This document shows positions 57,436 through 64,000 of a DNA stretch of 64,000 bases, piece after piece. The stretch comes from Bryobacteraceae bacterium CoA2 C42 (GTDB lineage: Bacteria > Acidobacteriota > Terriglobia > Bryobacterales > Bryobacteraceae). The position numbers were made by a program, and so were the translations under genes. The DNA is taken from contig JAINDL010000019.1 in the NCBI GenBank assembly GCA_019931245.1, positions 62,001 to 126,000 on the forward strand, in the 5' to 3' direction. The notes under the pieces are model-generated. The model saw only the letters and a list, made by a program, of their open reading frames with translations. It was not told the DNA's origin and made no database searches. Numbering within the stretch: position 1 is the first letter of the stretch; each line of letters begins with the position of its first letter.

Positions 57436-58403
57436 GCCAGGTCTCCTCGCCATTCGTGGCCGCCGTCGAACTCCTGATAGTCCAGGGTGGGATGGTAGAC
57501 GCGCGCTTCGGCCAGGGTGCGGCGCACGCTTTCAATGGGAGCGGCGGGATCCTTGATGCCGGTTTGGATTTGGAGCGGGCGGGGGGCGATGAGGGCCACC
57601 TGCTGGGGCGAGGTGAGGTCGACGGGGCGGCCGCCGGTGAGCGACTCGCGGACGAGCGGAGCTTCGCGGAAACAGCCGGAGGCGACGACGGCGTGGATGC
57701 GGTGGTCGAGAGCGGCGATGTAGAGCGAGTAGTAGCCGCCGTAGGAGAGACCGATGATGGCGACGCGGCCGGAGTCGACTTCGGGCCGGGCGAGGACGGC
57801 GTCGAGCGACCGGATGACCTTCATGGACTCGAGCGCCATGAGGCTCGTGCCGGCGTTGCGGAGTTTGAGGTCGAGGTCGGCGCGCACTTCGGCGGGGATG
57901 GGGGTGCCGGTGTCGCGGTCGCGGTAGGGGTACATGACGAACTGCGGGGCCCAGACGACGTAGCCTTCGCGGGCGGCGCCGCGGATCTGGTCGTGATAGT
58001 TGGTGCCGCCTCTGAAGAGGGCCAGTTCCGGGAATCCGCCGCCGCCGTGCAGGGAGATGACCAGCGGCGCCGGGCCCCGGCGCTGCTTGGGGACGAGGTA
58101 GAGACCGTAGGTTTCAAGGCCCGCGGCCACCGTGACCCAGCAGCGGGAGTAAGTGGCGATGCTGTCTTCACCCATCGGCTCGCAGCGCATGGCGGGCTTG
58201 TCGGTAAAACCCGGCGGCGGGAAGCCGATTTTCGAGCGGAACTGCTGGCGCAGGGTTTCGGTCGGGGGTAGCTGCTTCAAGTACTCGTCGAACTGGCGGT
58301 AGCCCTGTTCGCGGTAAGGCCGGGATTTCTGGAAGTCCTCTTCGTAGAGCGGAGCTTGGGCCCGGAGCGCAAGGGGCAGCAGGAGTACCGCGAGGCGGAG
58401 CAT
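57402..58403 (-). CDS. Secreted alpha/beta hydrolase (dienelactone/acetylxylan-esterase type)
   Basis: A 333-residue esterase-like protein with a signal peptide ('MLRLAVLLLPLALRA'). The oxyanion region is 'VISLHGGGGFPE', the nucleophile elbow is 'IIGLSYGGYYSLYIA', the acid residue is probably in 'IQTGIKDPAAPIES', and the catalytic His is in 'FDGGHEWRGDL'. The substrate is unknown. ATG at 58403 starts the signal, so the nine codons before it were left out. Only 25 bases separate it from the divergent small gene. Confidence 0.88.
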   Translation of the reverse strand: MLRLAVLLLPLALRAQAPLYEEDFQKSRPYREQGYRQFDEYLKQLPPTETLRQQFRSKIGFPPPGFTDKPAMRCEPMGEDSIATYSRCWVTVAAGLETYGLYLVPKQRRGPAPLVISLHGGGGFPELALFRGGTNYHDQIRGAAREGYVVWAPQFVMYPYRDRDTGTPIPAEVRADLDLKLRNAGTSLMALESMKVIRSLDAVLARPEVDSGRVAIIGLSYGGYYSLYIAALDHRIHAVVASGCFREAPLVRESLTGGRPVDLTSPQQVALIAPRPLQIQTGIKDPAAPIESVRRTLAEARVYHPTLDYQEFDGGHEWRGDLAWNFLRQHLRK

Positions 58404-58428
58404 ATGGATTAGAGTAAACGATACCACC

Positions 58429-58848
58429 ATGCTGCGACTCTGCCGGTTGTTCCCCTTTCTGCTGCTTCCGCTGCTGGCTCAGCCGGCGGACGAATCCCGC
58501 CGGCTGCCGGCGACGAACCGGACCAAGGTGGAGGTGCCGCCGAAGGCGCTGCTGGGCAAGGCCTTCATGCCGGGCGGGACGGTGGCGACTTACAAAAAGG
58601 GCGCCAGGGAGTACCGGGTTTTCGTGACGAAGCTGAAGGACCCGACCACGGCGGCGATTCTGCTGCTCGACTGGAAGAAGGCGCTGCAGGGCGCCAAGCT
58701 GGTGCCGAGTTTTGGCGGCTATTTTGGGATGGACGGGGGGCAGCCGGTGTTTGTGTTCACCAAGGGCGCGTGGATGGCGGGGACGGTGGGGCTGGCCGAG
58801 AAAGAGGCCGATGCGGAAGCTCGGGTGGTGGCGGCGCGGTTGAACTGA
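58429..58848 (+). CDS. Small secreted protein of unknown function
   Basis: A 139-residue protein with a signal peptide ('MLRLCRLFPFLLLPLLA', cleavage near residue 17). The mature part has alternating basic and hydrophobic residues ('GGTVATYKKGAREYRVFVTKL') and two short Gly-rich turns ('GGYFGMDGGQPVFVFTKG'), suggesting a compact beta fold. No family was recognised. It is convergent with the serine hydrolase gene, 11 bases away. Confidence 0.7.
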   Translation: MLRLCRLFPFLLLPLLAQPADESRRLPATNRTKVEVPPKALLGKAFMPGGTVATYKKGAREYRVFVTKLKDPTTAAILLLDWKKALQGAKLVPSFGGYFGMDGGQPVFVFTKGAWMAGTVGLAEKEADAEARVVAARLN

Positions 58849-58859
58849 GGGGGACCGCG

Positions 58860-59942
58860 TCAGGCGAGGCCGGCGGGCCAGGACGACTCGGCGGCGATGG
58901 CGGCAAAGATGCGGTCGACGAGTTTGGCGCCGTTGTCGGAGTTGGTCATGACGGCCGCGCCGTGGGAGCCGTCGCGGGCGGCCCAGAGGCGGCAGCGGTA
59001 GCCGGCGTTGGCGCCGCCGTGGCCGAACCAGCCGGGGCGGGTTTCAAAGCCGAGGCCGTAGGCGCCGAGGTGCGGGGTGACCATGAGCGCGGCGGCGGAT
59101 TTTTCGAGGACTTTGGCGGACTTACCGGCCAGGGTGTTTTGGACTTCAAGCGCGAATTTGGCGAGGTCGATGGGGGTGGTCCAGAGGCCGGCGGCGGCCA
59201 GCTCCGGGTAGGTGTGCCAGCCGCCGGTGTAGCTGCGGCCGTTTTGGTGGAAGCCGACGGCGGCGCGGGCGGCGGATTCGGCGGGCAGCGGCTGTTCAAA
59301 GGTGCTGGTGTAGAGCGAGAGGCGCTGCAGCACGATGCGGCGCATGAGTTCGGGGAAGGCTTTGCCGAAGCGGTCTTCGAGCAGCACCTGCAGGACGGTG
59401 TAGCCGCCGCCGGAGTAGAGGAACTGCGCGCCGGGGGGCTGGCTGACGCGGACGGGCAGGGTGCGGGCCGGCAGTTTACCATCGAGGATTTCGAGCACGC
59501 TGGGGACTTCGTCGTCTTCGTCGTAGCCGGGGAAGCTCGGGACGGTAAGGCCGGCGGTGTGGCTGAGAATGCCGCGGACGGTGACCTTGGCGGTGGCGGT
59601 GAACTCGTTGTCGGGGACCTGCCAGCTTTTGAGTTTGGTGTTGACGTTGTCGTCGAGGCCAAAGTTGCCATGCTGGGCCATGTGGAGGGCGGCCATGGCG
59701 GCAAGGGGTTTGGACAGGGACGCGGCCTGAAAGAGAGTACCGGTGGTGGTGGCAACGCCATAGGCGCGGGCCCATTCGATCTGCCCGTTGTGAAAGACGG
59801 CCATGCTGACGGCGGGGACGCGATCTCCCGCCATGGAGGTGACCGGGAGCCAGCGCTGTTCGATGCGGCGGATGCGGTCTTCGAGGGGGCCGGCGTAGAG
59901 GCCGGCGCCAGCGCCGAACAGCAGAAAAGACCGGCGATGCAC
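58860..59942 (-). CDS. Exported serine hydrolase (class C beta-lactamase fold)
   Basis: A 360-residue beta-lactamase/esterase-fold protein with a Tat-like signal ('HRRSFLLFGAGAGLYAG'). The S-x-x-K motif is in 'AASLSKPLAA', the second motif is probably the Tyr in 'FLYSGGGYTV', and 'WFGHGGANAGYR' is the KTG-equivalent HGG. Such enzymes are DD-peptidases, esterases or peptidases; true beta-lactamase activity is not implied. The start is GTG at 59942. It lies only six bases after the PAAR stop on the same strand, so it may be transcribed with the type VI tip genes. Confidence 0.88.
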   Translation of the reverse strand: MHRRSFLLFGAGAGLYAGPLEDRIRRIEQRWLPVTSMAGDRVPAVSMAVFHNGQIEWARAYGVATTTGTLFQAASLSKPLAAMAALHMAQHGNFGLDDNVNTKLKSWQVPDNEFTATAKVTVRGILSHTAGLTVPSFPGYDEDDEVPSVLEILDGKLPARTLPVRVSQPPGAQFLYSGGGYTVLQVLLEDRFGKAFPELMRRIVLQRLSLYTSTFEQPLPAESAARAAVGFHQNGRSYTGGWHTYPELAAAGLWTTPIDLAKFALEVQNTLAGKSAKVLEKSAAALMVTPHLGAYGLGFETRPGWFGHGGANAGYRCRLWAARDGSHGAAVMTNSDNGAKLVDRIFAAIAAESSWPAGLA

Positions 59943-59948
59943 CCGGGT

Positions 59949-60446
59949 TCAGCCTCCGATGATCACGGTCGATTCGCCCTTGACGATCTTGTTGGGGCCG
60001 CCGAGGGCTTCGAGCACGGTATCGCCGAGGCGGCAGGCCGGCAGGTTGTTGATCATCACCGTGGCCGAACCGTCGATGACGACGCCGGGACCGTGGGGCG
60101 GCACCGGGACGGGCGTGGCGCACATGTGGATATCGGCGCCAGCGGAGACGCTCGTGACCATGCTGCTCATGCTGGCCAAGAGAGAGGCTTTGAGCGCCTG
60201 TTCGGCGGCGAAGGCGGCCGGGGCGGCAGGGCCCGCCGCGGCTTTGGTGGCCTGTTCGGCGGCTTTCATGGCGGTATCGGCGGCTTTTTGCGCGGCCTGC
60301 AGGGCGGCGGCGGCGGCCAGCGGCATGCCGCGCCAGGCGGGCAGATAGCCGATGAGCACGTTGGGCGACCCGGGCCCGGGGTTCAGCAGGGGCGGCAGAG
60401 GATGGCTAACGCTATCTGTGATGCGGGCGGCGGGTCCTTTAGGCAT
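59949..60446 (-). CDS. PAAR-repeat tip protein with Ala-rich insertion
   Basis: A 165-residue PAAR protein that should sharpen the VgrG spike of a type VI secretion system. The first half-motif is 'PAARITDSVSHP...PNVLIGYLPAWRG' (residues 5-40). The later repeats are 'HMCATPVPVPPHGPGVVIDGSATVMINNLPACRLGDTV', read in parts, and 'GPNKIVKGESTVIIGG'. Between them residues about 41-103 form an insertion very rich in Ala, Met and Lys, predicted helical or membrane-active. The expected metal-binding His/Cys positions are partly kept. It follows the 673-residue gene after 31 bases. Confidence 0.85.
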   Translation of the reverse strand: MPKGPAARITDSVSHPLPPLLNPGPGSPNVLIGYLPAWRGMPLAAAAALQAAQKAADTAMKAAEQATKAAAGPAAPAAFAAEQALKASLLASMSSMVTSVSAGADIHMCATPVPVPPHGPGVVIDGSATVMINNLPACRLGDTVLEALGGPNKIVKGESTVIIGG

Positions 60447-60477
60447 ACCGATGCTCCTTCATGCTAACGCGAAATGG

Positions 60478-62499
60478 CTAGGGTTGATTGGCGGCGCCGG
60501 GGTACTTGTGGTTGCCCCGCACCTGATTGAATTCGGCGAGCTCGATTTTCCGGGCGCTGCTTTGGTTTTTCCGGCCGGTGAGCGGGAAGAAGGGGACCAC
60601 CGCGGGCGGGGGCGGGGCTTCCTGCGTGGCGAGTTGCGATTGCCAGTCGTCGCGATAGCCGGTGAGGTTCTGGCCGGAGCTGCCGGCCTGCAGGCCCTGC
60701 GCGGTGGCGCGGTCTTTGATTTTCTGCAGCCGCATGGCGGTTTGGCGGCCTTCGTCCACTTTCTTTTTGGCTTCGGCCATGGCGTCTTTAGCCTGCTTGA
60801 CGGCGTCGCCGAGGGGGCCGCTGATCTTTCCGAAGGTGTTGTCCATGATCAGGTCCCAGACGGGGAAGAACGTGTTGCGGAAGTTGAGGGCGAGCAGCCA
60901 CGGGAACAGGCCGAGGTAGACCTCCATGGCGATGGCGTTTTCACGAACCGCTTGCTGGCGGGCGCCTTCGAGTTTGTCGACCAGTTCGCCCATGGTGAGT
61001 TCGAGCGCGAGGTTGATGTGCCGGAGCACCTGGTCGTTCAGCTCCTTCTGCGCCGCTTCGAGCAGGGCCGCGCCGGGGGCGATGGTCTTGCCCTGGACGT
61101 TGAAGGAGAACTCCTTGGCGCGCTGGAGGAGGCTTACGTTCTCCATGACCAGAGCCACGAGCTGATCGAGCAGGCGCGTGCGGGCGGCGCGGTACATGGC
61201 CGCCTCGTCGATGGGTTCGACGGCGGGGCGCTCCATGAGCTTGCGATAAACCTCGCGCAGGAACTCGTTGTTCCTCAGCGTGACTTCGCTGATGATGCGT
61301 TCAATAAAGGCGGGCATGCCGGACAGCCCGAGGGCGGCTTTGAAGCCGTTGACAATCGTGGCCGTTACCTCTTTGGGCGGCGCGGGCGGGGCGCCGGCGG
61401 TGGGGGGCGGGGTTTCGATCTGCAGTGCCTGGTCGAGATACGGCGCGCCGGGCGGCGGCTCCGGGGGCGGGGAGGCGCTGAGGAAGTCGGTCACCGCATC
61501 GACGGTATTTTCGACCGTGGAGCGGATCTGCTCGAAGCGCTGGCGGGCGTCGTCGAGAAAGCCGATGCCGGTTCCTTCGGCGGCATCCCCGGTGGCGGGG
61601 GCCGGGGGCGAGGCCGGCTTGGGATACCAGAGGTAGAAGACGGGGCTGTGCTGCTCCTGAATCGCCTTGACCGTGTACTGCCGGACGGCCTTTTCAATCA
61701 CCGGTTCGAGGTCCTTGGCGAGGCGGACGTAGAAGCCGAGGTAGACGTCCATGGGCTTCAAGGCGAGGCCCTGCATGAAGTTGAACACTTCCCTGACGGC
61801 AGGTGGGAGGCCGGGCAGAAAGGAGATCGAGCTGCTGAGGCCGCCGAGGAGGCCGGCGGCGGGGTCGCTGGCGGGCGGGGCGAGGAGCTTTTCAAGAAAC
61901 GCGCGGTAGTTGGCGCGGGCCTGGTGGAGATCGAGGCCGGCCTGATGGATGTTCTGGTAGGTGATGAGGCCGGCGTTGACGGGCGCGATGGCGGTCTTGA
62001 TGGCTTCGCCGAAAGCGTTGACATCGGCGGCCTTGGGCGCGGCCGCACCGCCGGCGCCACCGAGCAGATCGGCGCCCATCGCGAGCAACTCTCCCGCGCC
62101 GCCTTTGGTTTTTTCGAGGTCCGCCAGGACCGACTGCGTGGCCGTGAGGAAGCTCGCAAGCAGGAGCGCTTCCCGTTCGAGGCCGGCTCGAAACATGAGG
62201 CCGTGGGATTTGACGGCCGGGGTGAACTCGAGGTTCGTGTCGTCTTTGAGCGCGGGATGGTCGAAGTGGAGAGAGGTATCCGGGTGGGCGTAGCCCAGGT
62301 GGATGAATTCGATGGGGGCGCCGCTGTCGCGGGGCCGGACCTCGTTGGGCGATTGAAAGCCGGGGGCCTCTTCGGCGGTTTCGCCCACCGTTTCGCCCTG
62401 GGTGAAGGTCATCGGCGCCGGGCCGCCGGGGGCGCCGGGCGCGGCGCCGCCCAAGGCGTTGCTGACGGCGTCGAGGCCGGATTTGACTGCGTCTAACAT
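60478..62499 (-). CDS. 673-residue helical protein of unknown function in a type VI tip cluster
   Basis: Not recognised as a named family. The N-terminal 60 residues are Gly/Ala/Pro-rich. Residues 61-95 ('IEFIHLGYAHPDTSLHFDHP') may be a small beta domain. Residues 100-345 and 375-600 are two long helical regions separated by Pro-rich linkers ('SPPPEPPPGAPYLDQALQIETPPP', about 343-375). Hydrophobic stretches occur around 526-555 ('YLGLFPWLLALNF'). A charged helix at 565-600 is coiled-coil-like. It lies between a LysM protein and a PAAR protein, with a GGAGA site eight bases before its ATG. It is a candidate effector, effector carrier or tip-assembly protein. Confidence 0.8.
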   Translation of the reverse strand: MLDAVKSGLDAVSNALGGAAPGAPGGPAPMTFTQGETVGETAEEAPGFQSPNEVRPRDSGAPIEFIHLGYAHPDTSLHFDHPALKDDTNLEFTPAVKSHGLMFRAGLEREALLLASFLTATQSVLADLEKTKGGAGELLAMGADLLGGAGGAAAPKAADVNAFGEAIKTAIAPVNAGLITYQNIHQAGLDLHQARANYRAFLEKLLAPPASDPAAGLLGGLSSSISFLPGLPPAVREVFNFMQGLALKPMDVYLGFYVRLAKDLEPVIEKAVRQYTVKAIQEQHSPVFYLWYPKPASPPAPATGDAAEGTGIGFLDDARQRFEQIRSTVENTVDAVTDFLSASPPPEPPPGAPYLDQALQIETPPPTAGAPPAPPKEVTATIVNGFKAALGLSGMPAFIERIISEVTLRNNEFLREVYRKLMERPAVEPIDEAAMYRAARTRLLDQLVALVMENVSLLQRAKEFSFNVQGKTIAPGAALLEAAQKELNDQVLRHINLALELTMGELVDKLEGARQQAVRENAIAMEVYLGLFPWLLALNFRNTFFPVWDLIMDNTFGKISGPLGDAVKQAKDAMAEAKKKVDEGRQTAMRLQKIKDRATAQGLQAGSSGQNLTGYRDDWQSQLATQEAPPPPAVVPFFPLTGRKNQSSARKIELAEFNQVRGNHKYPGAANQP

Positions 62500-62520
62500 C
62501 TGGCCGTCTCCAGGGAAGGG

Positions 62521-63141
62521 TTAAGGGTGCAGGGAGTGCAGTTTGCCGCGGGTGGCCTCGTCGATGGCGCCGGTCTTGGACAGGCCGTGGGCGCCTTGGA
62601 ACTGGGCGAGAGCGGTTTGGGTGGCTTCGTCCACCTCGTCGCCATCGCCGCAGTAGAAGCCGAGGTTGCTGAGCCGCTGGCGGACGCCCGAGACCGTATC
62701 GATGGGGTTCAAATGGCCGAGGGCGATGGGAATCTCTTCGCCGGTGTTGGTGAGGATGAGCTTGCCGCCGGTGCAGTTGGGGCGGATGAAGGCTTCGACG
62801 AAGCCGTCGCCGTCGGTGGCGCCTTCGATGGTCTTGTCGTCGAGGATGAGGCTGTAGGGCTCGTTTTTGCGGGGCTCGCCGAGCATTTTCAACTGCAGGC
62901 GGATTTTGGCGGGCACGCCCTTGCGTTCGAACTTGTGGGTGGCATCGGTGGGTTTGGTGACGCTCTTCAGCCGGAGTTCCGGGATGAAGACCTCGTCGCC
63001 GGGGTTGAGAATGTTCGGGGTCCGGCGGCGCGACTTCAAGTCGGCGTTCTGCGGGTGGTTCCAGAGCGTCTCCCAGAAGTGGCCGTTGTCGTGGGCCAGA
63101 CTCGGAATGCTGTCGCCGCGATCGACGGTGTGGATGGCCAT
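62521..63141 (-). CDS. LysM / peptidoglycan-binding tip-associated protein
   Basis: A 206-residue protein with no signal peptide. Residues 1-57 form a LysM-like domain ('HTVDRGDSIPSLAHDNG', then 'NPGDEVFIP'). The middle (about 75-145) is a small beta domain ('IRLQLKMLGEPRKNEPYSLILD'). Residues 148-203 are a PG_binding_1 domain ('VSGVRQRLSNLGFYCGDGDEVDEATQTALAQFQ'). Proteins of this build are common beside VgrG and help connect the tip or effector with the cell wall. It starts three bases after the VgrG stop. Confidence 0.87.
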   Translation of the reverse strand: MAIHTVDRGDSIPSLAHDNGHFWETLWNHPQNADLKSRRRTPNILNPGDEVFIPELRLKSVTKPTDATHKFERKGVPAKIRLQLKMLGEPRKNEPYSLILDDKTIEGATDGDGFVEAFIRPNCTGGKLILTNTGEEIPIALGHLNPIDTVSGVRQRLSNLGFYCGDGDEVDEATQTALAQFQGAHGLSKTGAIDEATRGKLHSLHP

Positions 63142-63144
63142 GGG

Positions 63145-64000
63145 CTACTTCTCCTTCCAGGCGTCCTGGTCGAGGTTGGGGAAGGTGACGGTGCAGTTGC
63201 CCGGGTCGATGCCATCGACGCGGTACTTGCCCTGGTCGTTGGTCGTACCTTCGGCGATGGCGCCATCGGGCAGGGTGATCCGGACGGCTTCGTTGGGGAC
63301 GTTGGCGCCGGACTCGTCGACGAGGTGGACCTCCACCCAATTCTTCTTTTCCTTGTTTTCGGCCGACTCCGGCTTGTGCTTCTGCGCGGAGTCGACGGCT
63401 TCGGCGGCCGGCGCGGCAGCCGCGGCGGCGGTGCGTCCGGCGGCGGACATAACCTTGGGCAGCGCCGTGGTGCCTGGCTTGAGGGGCTCGACCGGGGCAT
63501 TGGGGGCCGTAGGCGAGAGCGCCGAAACGGCCGTGCCGCTGAGGGCTGAACCACCGGAGTTGATCAGCACCATGCTGCCGCTGATGGCAACGCCAGCGGG
63601 GCTGACGGTGACAAAATTGCCGCCACATTTCAGCGTGACCCCGGACGGGCTGTTGATTTCAATCGGCGAGCCCGCGTCGATTTTGATTGAGCTGCCCGCT
63701 TTGATGTGGATGTTAGCGCCGGATTGATAGAGCGAGTTGCCGCCGGCCTTTAAGGTATGGGCGCCACTGATGTCGGTGGCGGCTTTGCCTTTGATCTTCA
63801 GGCTGTAGTCGGCGCCGATCTCGGTGGAGCTGTTGGTGCCGATCTTGGCGTCGTAGTTGGTGTCGTAGGCGATGCGGACATCGCCGACGACGTGCTCATG
63901 GAAGTCGTGGCCAATGTCGGCTTTGCAGTCGTTTTTGGTGCGGAAATCGAAGTCCTTCTCGCCGTGGAGAAAGATCATCTCTTCGCCCGTCTTGTCTTCA
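63145..64000 (-). CDS. vgrG: VgrG (TssI) C-terminal part, with C-terminal transthyretin-like extension
   Basis: Only the last 284 codons lie in the window; the gene continues beyond 64000. The frame reads 'EDKTGEEMIFLHGEKDF', the usual junction into the VgrG needle, followed by gp5-like beta-helix repeats ('IGADYSLKIKGKAATDISGAHTLKAGG', about residues 35-145). A Pro/Ala linker follows ('AGRTAAAAAAPAAEAVDSAQ'). The end is a small beta domain ('NWVEVHLVDESGANVPNEAVRI' to 'YRVDGIDPG') resembling carboxypeptidase regulatory/transthyretin-like adaptor domains that couple VgrG to effectors. The ATG at 63978 is internal. Confidence 0.93.
   Translation of the reverse strand, partial: EDKTGEEMIFLHGEKDFDFRTKNDCKADIGHDFHEHVVGDVRIAYDTNYDAKIGTNSSTEIGADYSLKIKGKAATDISGAHTLKAGGNSLYQSGANIHIKAGSSIKIDAGSPIEINSPSGVTLKCGGNFVTVSPAGVAISGSMVLINSGGSALSGTAVSALSPTAPNAPVEPLKPGTTALPKVMSAAGRTAAAAAAPAAEAVDSAQKHKPESAENKEKKNWVEVHLVDESGANVPNEAVRITLPDGAIAEGTTNDQGKYRVDGIDPGNCTVTFPNLDQDAWKEK

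Noticed and set aside
60352..62496. A 714-codon plus-strand open frame opposite the 673-residue gene
   Set aside because: The minus-strand reading has a ribosome-binding site, operon spacing and helical protein composition; the plus-strand one is Gly-rich and featureless.

Overview
The window is compact, GC-rich bacterial chromosome with roughly 55 protein genes, two tRNAs and almost no spacer DNA. Many neighbours share an ATGA or GTGA stop/start overlap, and several convergent pairs overlap at their 3' ends. Gene content suggests Acidobacteriota, probably the Solibacter/Bryobacter side. The clues are a Kgd-type fusion of the 2-oxoglutarate dehydrogenase E2 and E1 activities, a small secreted protein with an Asp-Ser-x-Cys-Gly motif, many secreted hydrolases, and a MoxR/DUF58/transglutaminase cluster. 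This placement is inferred from gene content, not from a marker-gene tree. No prophage, IS element, CRISPR array, rRNA or replication origin was seen.

1-14.9 kb. A PLP-homeostasis protein (YggS) is coupled to a glycosyltransferase. A large phospholipase-D/helicase/DUF3427 protein faces them, followed by a DUF2200 gene and tRNA-Ala(GGC). An HD-domain gene, a selenocysteine tRNA and a TauE/SafE-type permease then lie head to tail with spacers of 4 and 14 nt. A Tat-type sulfatase is convergent to the permease. A four-gene operon follows: DUF58, membrane transglutaminase, MoxR ATPase and a TPR protein.

14.9-32.6 kb. The Kgd-type 2-oxoglutarate dehydrogenase, a Gfo/Idh/MocA oxidoreductase and a metal-ligand-poor M24 protein come first. 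Next is a minus-strand surface-polysaccharide operon of four GT2 enzymes and a DUF1972 rhamnosyltransferase-like GT4, ending in alanine racemase. A second minus-strand operon looks like gamma-glutamylated amine or alcohol catabolism: glutamine-synthetase-like ligase, short-chain dehydrogenase, aldehyde dehydrogenase and an S9 peptidase. The S9 gene is broken by an in-frame TAG at codon 23.

32.6-43.8 kb. groES-groEL sits behind a CIRCE operator that overlaps its promoter. After it come mtnA, a CPBP protease, uvrA and a small PGPGW-like membrane protein, chained by overlaps. A PilZ protein, an MrfA-like DUF1998 helicase, a methyltransferase remnant, a SYLF-domain protein and a small secreted protein follow.

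43.9-58.9 kb. An isolated fliD with a possible FliT-like chaperone gene is followed by an unrecognised 315-residue protein and a methyltransferase. An AddAB-like helicase-nuclease pair comes next, then NIPSNAP, an AcuI/YhdH reductase, a secreted choice-of-anchor-I protein with a PKD-like domain, a UMF1-type MFS transporter and a secreted alpha/beta hydrolase.

58.9-64 kb. A type VI secretion tip module on the minus strand reads VgrG (5' end outside the window), LysM/peptidoglycan-binding protein, a 673-residue helical protein of unknown function, and a PAAR protein split by an Ala-rich insertion. A serine hydrolase lies 6 nt further on. This is the best place in the window to look for an undescribed system.
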